Both the position numbers and the translations under genes were made by a program. Shown piece by piece: positions 1 through 7,079 of a stretch of DNA of 22,383 nucleotides. Origin of the DNA: a virus; IMG/VR virus record IMGVR_UViG_3300025128_000381, positions 1-22,383 of that record. One strand, 5' to 3'. The notes beneath the pieces were generated by a model. That model saw only the letters and a list, made by a program, of their open reading frames with translations. It searched no databases and was not told the DNA's origin. Each line of letters opens with the position of its first letter. Position 1 is the first letter of the stretch.

Positions 1-942
1 AGTGATGTAGGATTAAGAACAAGTGATTTTGCTATTAAGATAGTTCAAACAGTAAGTGGTGGAATAAATAGCGCTAACATAGGAAGAAGTCTAAGTAGCA
101 CAGCGAATTCTACTGCAAGAAAACATCATTCGACGAGGTTCATAGGGCAAGATTTCCATAATGTCAATATCATGACAGCACTACGATTTTTATCGAGGCA
201 CGATGGAAGAATGGTTATGGTTGATAGATTTGGTAATTTACTATATGTCCCAATTAATTTTTCAGAAAGCCCATATACAATAAATCCTAACTTAAGATTT
301 GGAGGGCAAAGTGCGGATAAGATAACTAATACACCCAATAGAGTTACGGTGCAAGGATTACCGCTTTCCTTGAATGATAATGTAGTTGTCACTTTAGATG
401 ATACTGAAAGTCAAAGCGGTGTAAATGGTGAAGTCAGAGAGGCATCAGGAGTTATTACAGATATGACTGTAAGAAGTTCACTTGCTGCAAGAAGAGTAGC
501 ACGGCAGGTTTTACGTAGTTATTCTTTAGAACAAGGTGCAATACAAAGTACAGGACATTACAATCTATTACCGGTAAGAGCAGGTATGGCGGTGAACTAT
601 GGTAACAGGCAATATGTTGTTAGTGAAATAAAACATAACGTAACAACTAAAATGAGTGATGTTTCATTATTAAGTATCGATGTAGGATTAGAAGGTATAC
701 TACAAGGTGTAGAGGAAGGCGTCGTATTTGAAAATAATACTGTAAGTCCTTCAACATACATTCAAAATAAAGAAGAAAACATAGCAATGTTTGGTAGTAT
801 AAAGGTAAACATTTATTCAAGTTATCGAGTGAGAGAGATTGGTGAAGATGCGTTTTTGATTGGCGGTTATCCGTCAAGAGGTGTAATAGGAAAGAACGGT
901 TTAACCATTGGGACGATTAAAAAACAGGAAATGAGGTATTAA
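1..942 (+). CDS. Tail/baseplate hub-like protein (5' truncated)
   Basis: The frame is open from the first base of the window, so the start lies outside; the ATG at 172 is internal. The visible 313 residues are mostly beta-prone. The end of the middle section (roughly nucleotides 460-690) has a run of basic residues, a loop giving PVRAGMAVNYGN, then QYVVSEIKHNVT and a DVSLLSIDVG strand. That order resembles the last domain of phage late-control D/baseplate hub proteins, where a 'proper starting value' loop is followed by 'YVVxxVxH'. The resemblance is by eye and weak. It is the first visible gene of a rightward virion cluster and is followed one base later by the next gene, which supports a structural role at the tail tip. 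It could also be another tail or adaptor protein. Confidence 0.5.
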   Translation, partial: SDVGLRTSDFAIKIVQTVSGGINSANIGRSLSSTANSTARKHHSTRFIGQDFHNVNIMTALRFLSRHDGRMVMVDRFGNLLYVPINFSESPYTINPNLRFGGQSADKITNTPNRVTVQGLPLSLNDNVVVTLDDTESQSGVNGEVREASGVITDMTVRSSLAARRVARQVLRSYSLEQGAIQSTGHYNLLPVRAGMAVNYGNRQYVVSEIKHNVTTKMSDVSLLSIDVGLEGILQGVEEGVVFENNTVSPSTYIQNKEENIAMFGSIKVNIYSSYRVREIGEDAFLIGGYPSRGVIGKNGLTIGTIKKQEMRY

Positions 943-943
943 T

Positions 944-1288
944 ATGCCATTATCTAATAGAATAAGAAGAGTGCTTTTACAAACAATAGCAGACAATATA
1001 AACGAAGTTATCGTAGGTTTTGACGGGACACCTGCAACATCTGATGATGGTTCAGCAGGTCGTCCGGCTGTTACTTTAACTCCAAAAACTACCATAGTAG
1101 ATGACAGCACTTTACTCGTAGAAGCAAAATTAGAGAGGGCAAATTCATTTACAGAAAATATAAAAGAAGTCTATATTCAATATCGTGGTAGTGATAGTTT
1201 CACTCCTGTTGCTCGATATACTACTAAGGAATTCCTTAAGAGTGAAAATAACGAAGTTAAAATAGAGATTCTTATTGAGGTGGCATGA
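944..1288 (+). CDS. Small tail-associated protein of unknown function
   Basis: This 114-residue protein starts at ATG 944, with GAGGT about 6 bases upstream (933-937), one base after the stop of the preceding gene. It has an N-terminal basic helix (residues 3-18), a Gly/Asp-rich loop, and then alternating beta-type segments ending in VKIEILIEVA. No signal peptide, membrane segment or cysteine is visible. Its stop overlaps the start of the tail fibre by four bases (ATGA), so the two are probably translationally coupled. Position between a baseplate-like protein and a fibre suggests a baseplate wedge, connector or fibre attachment protein, but I do not recognise a family. Confidence 0.55.
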   Translation: MPLSNRIRRVLLQTIADNINEVIVGFDGTPATSDDGSAGRPAVTLTPKTTIVDDSTLLVEAKLERANSFTENIKEVYIQYRGSDSFTPVARYTTKEFLKSENNEVKIEILIEVA

Positions 1289-4170
1289 TGACAGGTAATC
1301 CTTTATCCGGTCACACTAACCATAACTTGGCTGCGTTAAGCGGCACTGCGAGTGCTGTAGATGGTTTGGCCGATGGTGACCATATAGTTTCACCCACACT
1401 AACAAATATCCTTGAGGGTGTTCACGGTAACGGAGTTATACTTGAAGAAGACACAGCAAATGGTGCAACTAATAGAAGTGTACCTGAAAATTTGCCCGGT
1501 ATATGCGAACAAGTTACAAATACTTACACATTTACAGTTACAGGCGGTCATGCAGTAATTGATGGATTACTATATGCATTCGCTGGTGGCCCGGGAAGTT
1601 CTGCTGATATAGATATCACGTCATCAAGTAATCATAAAACAGGTAGTCCGTCTGCTTTAACATCAGGACAAGAAGCACTTGTAGTAGTATATGTATCGAG
1701 TGATGGTGGCGATGCTAATAATATATACTGGGAATTAGGTTCTCCGGTAACGGCTGCTGCAAACACTTACCCATCTGCTCCGAGTTCATTTTTGAATTTT
1801 CCTAACGGTTCTTTAACTGTAAAACAAAGTGTAGTTCTTGCTGTATTACGAGTTGTATATTCTTCTGGTGGAGGAAACTTAAAGGTAAGTATAACAGAAA
1901 TCAACGATAAAAGAGCATTCGTGCGCCCTTCCCCGCTTTACTTTTCACCTGTCACCACTGGTGCAGTTGGGGCAGCAAACGCACCTGTTGATTTACATAC
2001 TGAACTTGATAATTTACATGGTGGTGGAGATGAGGCTGGTGATTTTACCGGCTCAAGATTTGGTGCTTTATGGCAAACACATGGTTCCCAAATAAGTAGT
2101 ACAACTGCTGGTGATAATCAAAAGGATGTTTTGTATTATAGTGCTACCAACGCTGCAAGATACACTAGGTCTGTTTTTGATAGAATACTTACAAGCACCG
2201 CAACGAGTATCGACATAACTTCTGCTGATGCCAATATACTGATTTTAACACCCGGTGGTAGTGGTGCAGTAACTACCAGTGGTTCTTTCCCTGCTGGTTA
2301 TGTTATAGAAATAGGAAATCTTCATGCAAGTAATGACTTAACTTTTGCTCTTACTAACTCAACAACTTCAACAGTGAGTGCAGGTGGATATGGGAGATTT
2401 GTTTGTACTGTAAGTCACGCTTCTGACCCAACATTTGTAAGAGTAAATGATGGAGTTTTAGAAGCATCAGAAATTCATATTACTACAAGTGGAGTTGGTG
2501 ATGCACTTACAATTGAAAGCACTGCGGATAATGCTTCTACTCATGCTCCTAATTTAATTTTATACAGAAATGGTAGCGATACTCCACTAGATAATGAATT
2601 AATAGGAGAGATTAAATTTAGAGGAGAAAACGATAATACTCAAGACGTTGAATATGCTACCATACAAGGTGGGATGGATGATGTTTCCGATGGAACAGAA
2701 GACGGAAATATGACTTTTAATATTATAAAAGCAGGAACTCTTAGTGAGTTTGTCCGTCTTAGAGCAGGAACTAGCCAAGTAGTCATAAACGATACACAAC
2801 ATAATATCGACTTTAGGGTTGAAGGTGATACTGCCGATAACCTGCTCAGAACAGATGCTACTAATTATCGAGTAGGTATTGGGACTGGGACTCCTTCATC
2901 ATCTTTAGAAATACAAGACGGTTTAACTACCACAGGAGCAGTATTAACTTTATCAACGAAGGAACCAAGTGTTGTAGCAAATGATGTATTAGGTCAAATT
3001 AACTTTCAAGCCCCGTTAGATACGGGGGCGGATTCGGATTTAGTGGGTGCATCTATTCAAGCACTAGCAACTGGTACATTTAGCGATACTGTAAATGCAA
3101 CAGATTTACTTTTAAAAACAGGAGCGAGTGAAACTGCTACTGAAAAAATGAGAATTAAATCTGATGGTAAAGTTGGTATAGGAACTGCTATTCCACAAAC
3201 ACTTTTGGAAATAAAAAACCTTACTGAAGACGATGGGCCTATGCTTAGATTAAGTGGCTCAGGTCAAGATGGGGCAAATAATTTAATTGGTGGAATAGAG
3301 GCTCATAACGCTGATAGTAATGGTGATGGCCCTACTGTCGTAACTAACATAAAGTCATTTTCATATCAGGGCAGCGGTCAAGGCGGCTATATGACATTTG
3401 GAACGCATGACGGTTCAGAAGGTGGTGAAGGCTCTGAGCCAGTTGAGCGTATGCGTATAAATGGTGCAGGTAGAGTTGGTATAGGGACTACAAGCCCCGA
3501 TAGTAACGCAGCACTATCCCTTGAAGGAGCATTATCTTTAGATGAAATAAGTGCACCATCAAATACTGCTGATAGAGGACAATTATACACCAATGCAGAT
3601 AATGAACTACACATGATTGATGGTGCTGGAACAGATACGATTTTTCTTAAAAGTGGTAAGCGAACTATGTGGATTCCTGCGGCTGCTATGTATCCTAACA
3701 CCACTTCCGGTTGTTCTGCCTTAACTCAAGTTGAGTTATCAAACGGCCCTGAATTAAAGTGTTTAGATTTTGATGATGGAGCCACCGAGTCTGCCCAATT
3801 TACAGTCGCATTCCCTAAATCATGGAATGAAGGAACAGTGACATTCAAAGCATATTGGTGTTCAACCGCCACTGACACTGATGGTGTCTCTTGGGGATTG
3901 CGAGCATGTGGTATGAATGATAACGAAACAATTAATCTCGCCTTTGGTACACAAATTGTAGTTGATGATGCAAACCAAGGAGCGGCGAATGAATTGATGG
4001 TAACTGCTGAAAGTTCCGCAATGACTATCGCAGGCACACCAGCCGCAGAAGATTTGACATTCTTCCAAATCTCAAGGGTTCATGATGACAGTAATGATAC
4101 TGCCGCCGAAGATGCAAGATTACTCGGCATCAAACTATACTATACCACGGATGCAGGGAATGATGTCTGA
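1285..4170 (+). CDS. Tail fibre protein with VGIGT repeats and C-terminal head domain
   Basis: This 961-residue, Gly/Ser/Thr/Asn/Asp-rich protein is probably a receptor-binding tail fibre or appendage. The N-terminal half (about 1-330) is low-complexity beta-rich sequence likely to attach to the baseplate. Three repeats follow, each closing with a VGIGT motif starting at residues 530, 630 and 731, that is, at a spacing of 100 and 101 residues. The second and third are preceded by EKMRI or ERMRI, the arrangement seen in many marine phage fibres. Residues about 790-961 form a separate domain (MWIPAAAMYP, then FPKSWNEGTVTFKAYW, ending LLGIKLYYTTDA) that I recall as a common C-terminal module of marine phage fibres. 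No intramolecular chaperone of the S74 peptidase type is visible. Its start overlaps the previous gene by 4 bases and its stop overlaps the next by 1. Confidence 0.85.
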   Translation: MMTGNPLSGHTNHNLAALSGTASAVDGLADGDHIVSPTLTNILEGVHGNGVILEEDTANGATNRSVPENLPGICEQVTNTYTFTVTGGHAVIDGLLYAFAGGPGSSADIDITSSSNHKTGSPSALTSGQEALVVVYVSSDGGDANNIYWELGSPVTAAANTYPSAPSSFLNFPNGSLTVKQSVVLAVLRVVYSSGGGNLKVSITEINDKRAFVRPSPLYFSPVTTGAVGAANAPVDLHTELDNLHGGGDEAGDFTGSRFGALWQTHGSQISSTTAGDNQKDVLYYSATNAARYTRSVFDRILTSTATSIDITSADANILILTPGGSGAVTTSGSFPAGYVIEIGNLHASNDLTFALTNSTTSTVSAGGYGRFVCTVSHASDPTFVRVNDGVLEASEIHITTSGVGDALTIESTADNASTHAPNLILYRNGSDTPLDNELIGEIKFRGENDNTQDVEYATIQGGMDDVSDGTEDGNMTFNIIKAGTLSEFVRLRAGTSQVVINDTQHNIDFRVEGDTADNLLRTDATNYRVGIGTGTPSSSLEIQDGLTTTGAVLTLSTKEPSVVANDVLGQINFQAPLDTGADSDLVGASIQALATGTFSDTVNATDLLLKTGASETATEKMRIKSDGKVGIGTAIPQTLLEIKNLTEDDGPMLRLSGSGQDGANNLIGGIEAHNADSNGDGPTVVTNIKSFSYQGSGQGGYMTFGTHDGSEGGEGSEPVERMRINGAGRVGIGTTSPDSNAALSLEGALSLDEISAPSNTADRGQLYTNADNELHMIDGAGTDTIFLKSGKRTMWIPAAAMYPNTTSGCSALTQVELSNGPELKCLDFDDGATESAQFTVAFPKSWNEGTVTFKAYWCSTATDTDGVSWGLRACGMNDNETINLAFGTQIVVDDANQGAANELMVTAESSAMTIAGTPAAEDLTFFQISRVHDDSNDTAAEDARLLGIKLYYTTDAGNDV

Positions 4171-4637
4171 TGTCTTCTTTCGGTTATACCATGTTAGGGT
4201 TCGGTAGTGTGGCTACGACTGCTGCTGCTGCTGTTGCCGCTCCTAGTGGCGCAAGAGTAGAAGATTCAGGTGGAAATGCTGACCAAGTAAGTTTCACAGG
4301 AACTGGTGGTGCAAGTGGACAAATCATTACCGAAGAATATTTAGCGGTCGCATGGTCGGCAGGAAATACTGTTTCTATAAGTGCTTATGGAGATACTACT
4401 GGTGGAGGAACACCTACTTCTTGGCAATGGGCTATAACTGTAAATGATAATAGTGCTGGATTAGTAACTTCTTCTACCCCAACACCACCTTCTACTCAAA
4501 ATTGGACTGGGGCTAATTTCACTATAAACGATAGAGCAAATTTTGGGGATACGGCAGAATATGAATTACAAGTTACTGCTACTAATAGTGGTGGTAGTAG
4601 TGCTGCTACATTTACATTAGGGTTCGTATTCCTCTGA
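4170..4637 (+). CDS. Small Ala-rich, Ig-like virion-associated protein
   Basis: This 155-residue protein has an N-terminus reading MSSFGYTMLGFGSVATTAAAAVAAP, followed by a Gly/Thr/Ser-rich region and a C-terminal part (about 65-155) with SWQWAITVNDNSAG and YELQVTATNSGGSSAATFTLGF. The second part has the strand-and-turn rhythm of an Ig-like or PKD-like surface domain. A short FGYxxLGFGS-plus-Ala N-terminus is found in small proteins next to fibres in marine phages, as far as I remember. It starts at ATG 4170, overlapping the fibre stop by one base (TGATG). It is the last gene of the rightward cluster, and the strands converge just after it. Likely a capsid or fibre decoration or fibre accessory protein. 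Function is inferred from place and composition only. Confidence 0.6.
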   Translation: MSSFGYTMLGFGSVATTAAAAVAAPSGARVEDSGGNADQVSFTGTGGASGQIITEEYLAVAWSAGNTVSISAYGDTTGGGTPTSWQWAITVNDNSAGLVTSSTPTPPSTQNWTGANFTINDRANFGDTAEYELQVTATNSGGSSAATFTLGFVFL

Positions 4638-4690
4638 AAGTAATTTATTGGCAAGCAGCAGGTTGATTACTTCATCGCTGAGTCTTGCCA
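4638..4690. terminator. Convergent 3'-end region with two competing hairpins
   Basis: Rightward and leftward gene blocks meet here. Two perfect 7-bp inverted repeats interleave: AAGTAAT (4638-4644) with ATTACTT (4666-4672), and TGGCAAG (4649-4655) with CTTGCCA (4684-4690). No long T-run follows either arm, so this is not a textbook intrinsic terminator, although archaeal termination mainly needs only T-rich stretches. The right arms lie inside the 3' end of the leftward zinc-ribbon gene. Candidate bidirectional terminator or mRNA 3'-end structure, low confidence. Confidence 0.3.
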
Positions 4691-4831
4691 GAAATGGCCA
4701 CACTTACGACACTGCAACAATGTAAAACGTTCTCTTTCATCATCGAGATAACGTGCAGATATACGACGGGCGATATGCCAGTGCGTACATGCTCTACATT
4801 TTACCTTCAACTTGTCTATAAGTCTCCCCAT
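4667..4831 (-). CDS. Small TFIIS/TFS-like zinc ribbon protein
   Basis: This 54-residue reading frame lies 24 bases downstream of the thermosome in the same direction. It starts at ATG 4831. Its cysteines sit at 12, 15, 41 and 44, as CRAC and CRKC with 25 residues between pairs. That is one more than the 24 of the TFIIS C-terminal ribbon (from memory). The intervening part contains R27 followed by D30-D31-E32 and then F36, and the second knuckle reads CRKCGHFWQD. TFIIS and archaeal TFS have a similar order: QTR, an acidic DE pair, a Phe, then CxxCGxxW. Archaeal TFS rescues backtracked RNA polymerase, and some TFS paralogues inhibit it. A virus-encoded relative could do either. The upstream lobe of TFS is absent. 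The alternative is a generic zinc ribbon of unrelated function. It is the last gene of the leftward block. Confidence 0.65.
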   Translation of the reverse strand: MGRLIDKLKVKCRACTHWHIARRISARYLDDERERFTLLQCRKCGHFWQDSAMK

Positions 4832-4855
4832 GATGAGGCCCCATTACTTTCACAG

Positions 4856-6358
4856 TTATTGTGATGGTCTTCTTGCAATGATATCATCAATTCTTAGAAC
4901 TGAATTGGTAACTTCACTAGCACTTTGCACTGCTTGTTTTACTAAAGATGTAGGTTCTATAACCCCTTTCTCTAGCATGTTACAAACTCCGCCGTTATCT
5001 ACATCGGGTCCAATCTCTAAGTTACCTTGGAGGATTTCGTGTCTCATAGCGAGGACGACATCCAAGGGGTCATGACCAGCATTCTCAGCAATGGTAGCAG
5101 GAATGATTTCTAAGGCATCAGAGAAGGCTTCAATAGCCATTTGCGCTCTACCACCTATCTTTGCTGCGTGTTGACGTAGGTGCGCTGACATACGTGCATA
5201 GGAGTTTCCTCCACCGATTACATATTCCTTTGAATTCATTACCAATGAAACTACTCCAAGGGCATCGTCAAATCCTCTCTCTACTTCTTCAAGTGTATGT
5301 GTCGTAGCACCTCTTAGTATGAGGGTTGCGACACTGCTTTCTTTTTCACCACTAACAAATAAATACCATACATCACTATGACGTTCTCTATTTACGGTAA
5401 CTGGTGCAGCGAACTCGACTTCTTCAGGAGTTTGGAATATAGGTGCATCACTTACACGTGATAATGAACGTAGTGTTGATTCAGGAACTCGTCTTACTAC
5501 CATAATATTATTCTTCTTTAGGTAGGAACATACGTAATCATTTACATTATCCCTTACAAATACCACTCCGCCCTTGGGAAGCATAGTTACAATACGCTTT
5601 GCTGTATCGATTAAACCGGTCTTACTCGACGCTTTGTAACTTTGGAATGAATCAGGGTTCATCTGTAGTGAAATGTTTTCTTCAGTTTTTTCATTTTCCA
5701 ATCCTGTATTGATTAGAATTAGGTTTTCATATTTGTCATCGCCTTCCAACACATAGTCCTTGTTGACAACACACCCTTCGTGTAGGAAAGAATCTTCGAT
5801 TGAATCACCCGGGAAAGATACTACCTTCACCGACTCAGCATCTCCTGCCTTCTCTACCGCAGCGACACAGAGTTCTGCTACATCATCAATAGCGTTCTCT
5901 AATGTCTTACCAGTGATAGCAGTTTTCGCAATGGCTACTAAATCTTCACGGTTATTACTTTCAATGGTAATGTTTTCTGCTAGGTATTTTATTGCCATTT
6001 GTGTTGCTTCATAGTAACCACGGCAAATGACATTTGGGTGTAGACCCTTTTCAAACAGAGACTCACTGTTGGCTAATAATTGACCTGCAAGTATGACAGT
6101 GCTTGTCGTACCGTCATAGCATAAACTCTCTTGAGTTTTAGCAACCTCGACTATCATCTTACCGCCGGGGTGAGAGACATCAAGTTCACGGAGAATAGTT
6201 GCACCGTCATTTGTGACAATGACATTACCTCCACCATCCATCATTAGTTTATCCATCCCCATCGGTCCTAACGTAGATTTTACAGTCTCCGCTATTGTCT
6301 TCGCCGCTTTTATATTATGCGTCTGCGCTTTACTTTTTGTACTTTCAATTTCTGTCAT
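4856..6358 (-). CDS. Group II chaperonin (thermosome subunit)
   Basis: This is an ATP-driven protein-folding chaperonin of the archaeal thermosome/CCT type. The start chosen is ATG 6358, overlapping the exonuclease stop by ATGA and preceded by GAGGTTGATT; a TTG two codons upstream is less likely. The protein is 500 residues against about 545 in cellular thermosomes. Nucleotide-binding motifs are LGPMGMDK (30-37), NDGATI (50-55) and DGTTS (82-86), the last lacking the usual first Gly, which is Tyr81. The Asp of the FDDAL segment, needed for hydrolysis in the family, is present. The GGGAxE motif reads GGGNSY, losing the Glu. The C-terminal GVIEP and LRIDDIIA motifs are intact, but the Gly/Met-rich tail is missing. 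It probably folds capsid or replication proteins. A thermosome is, as I recall, a hallmark of magroviruses. Confidence 0.93.
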   Translation of the reverse strand: MTEIESTKSKAQTHNIKAAKTIAETVKSTLGPMGMDKLMMDGGGNVIVTNDGATILRELDVSHPGGKMIVEVAKTQESLCYDGTTSTVILAGQLLANSESLFEKGLHPNVICRGYYEATQMAIKYLAENITIESNNREDLVAIAKTAITGKTLENAIDDVAELCVAAVEKAGDAESVKVVSFPGDSIEDSFLHEGCVVNKDYVLEGDDKYENLILINTGLENEKTEENISLQMNPDSFQSYKASSKTGLIDTAKRIVTMLPKGGVVFVRDNVNDYVCSYLKKNNIMVVRRVPESTLRSLSRVSDAPIFQTPEEVEFAAPVTVNRERHSDVWYLFVSGEKESSVATLILRGATTHTLEEVERGFDDALGVVSLVMNSKEYVIGGGNSYARMSAHLRQHAAKIGGRAQMAIEAFSDALEIIPATIAENAGHDPLDVVLAMRHEILQGNLEIGPDVDNGGVCNMLEKGVIEPTSLVKQAVQSASEVTNSVLRIDDIIARRPSQ

Positions 6359-6963
6359 TTCCAATCAACCTCTATTTTTATTATTTCTCCTGTTTCTAAA
6401 TTTCTTGTTTGAATAAAACCTTCACTCTTACCAAAGTTGTAAAAGTCGTAAGTTAGACGAGCATCGCTTAAGCAATACTTTGCCACCTCGTCGTATTTAC
6501 CGGCCCTCCATGCTACCGGCGCATCTTCGCTATTCATTAATTTATTGTCCTCTAAAGTGGTCTTTACTAGCATACCTAAGTTAGTCACTACAGGGCCGTA
6601 TGGTAACGATGCTTTCTGTGTAAGTAATCTTGTATCTATTATGCTATCTTTTTTCCCTAGCAAATCTCCCGCCGTCCAACAATCTAACGAGTCTCGTAAA
6701 ACAGGAAGGTCGAATCCTTTGATGTTATGTCCAATGATTTTACCACCCTTATTGACATGTTCTAATAAGTCGTCACCCAATGTTTTTGGATGTAGCGCCT
6801 TAACAGTTGCATCGATATCAAGTGCCTTGTTACAATATACTGTGCCTTTGTCCCCATCCCATGTAGCCACAACTGAAGTATCGAATGAAGCGGTTTTATC
6901 CCATCCACCTATTTCCCAAGAGTAGTTAGAAGTTTCAATATCTAATGATAGTATGTCACTCAA
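6355..6963 (-). CDS. DnaQ-like 3'-5' exonuclease (DEDDy family)
   Basis: This is a stand-alone exonuclease of the RNase H fold, about 202 residues. ExoI is LDIETS near the N-terminus, ExoII is GHNIKGFDLPVL in the middle, and ExoIII is YCLSDARLTYDF near the C-terminus. All four acidic metal ligands and the ExoIII tyrosine are present, so it should be active, removing 3' nucleotides from DNA (or RNA). No ATG is available before the ExoI motif. TTG 6963 is preceded by GGAGGG at good spacing, while TTG 6969 sits almost on top of the site. It overlaps the upstream micro-gene by 8 bases (TTGAGTGA) and the thermosome by 4. DNA polymerase B here already has its own proofreading motifs, so this enzyme may serve repair, recombination or host-DNA degradation. 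Confidence 0.85.
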   Translation of the reverse strand: MSDILSLDIETSNYSWEIGGWDKTASFDTSVVATWDGDKGTVYCNKALDIDATVKALHPKTLGDDLLEHVNKGGKIIGHNIKGFDLPVLRDSLDCWTAGDLLGKKDSIIDTRLLTQKASLPYGPVVTNLGMLVKTTLEDNKLMNSEDAPVAWRAGKYDEVAKYCLSDARLTYDFYNFGKSEGFIQTRNLETGEIIKIEVDWK

Positions 6964-7063
6964 ATACAACCCTCCACTTTTTTAGTTCTTCACGTTTACA
7001 ATGCTTACAGTCATGCTTACCTTCAAACTCAGGTCTATGGACTAACGGTTTTTTACACTTCAT
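6956..7063 (-). CDS. Micro zinc-binding protein (35 aa), hypothetical
   Basis: This 35-residue frame starts at ATG 7063 with a strong ribosome binding site (GAGGGTG, about 4 bases upstream) and lies 16 bases after the helicase-like gene. It reads MKCKKPLVHRPEFEGKHDCKHC at first, then a Lys/Arg/Glu-rich tail. Cys3, His17, Cys19, His21 and Cys22 could form a small zinc site. Its stop overlaps the start of the exonuclease in the pattern TTGAGTGA, so translation of the exonuclease may depend on it. The good ribosome binding site, fit in the gene chain and cysteine pattern argue that it is real. Function unknown. Confidence 0.5.
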   Translation of the reverse strand: MKCKKPLVHRPEFEGKHDCKHCKREELKKWRVVFE

Positions 7064-7079
7064 ATTTCACCCTCTCTAA

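Noticed and set aside
3387-4068. Three leftward open frames antisense to the 3' part of the fibre gene
   Set aside because: They are shadows of the fibre reading frame, have no ribosome site or family character, and the rightward gene is fully convincing there.
4856-6416. Rightward frames antisense to the thermosome (4812-5075, 5760-6014, 6213-6416)
   Set aside because: They are shadows of a strongly recognised chaperonin gene with no independent support.
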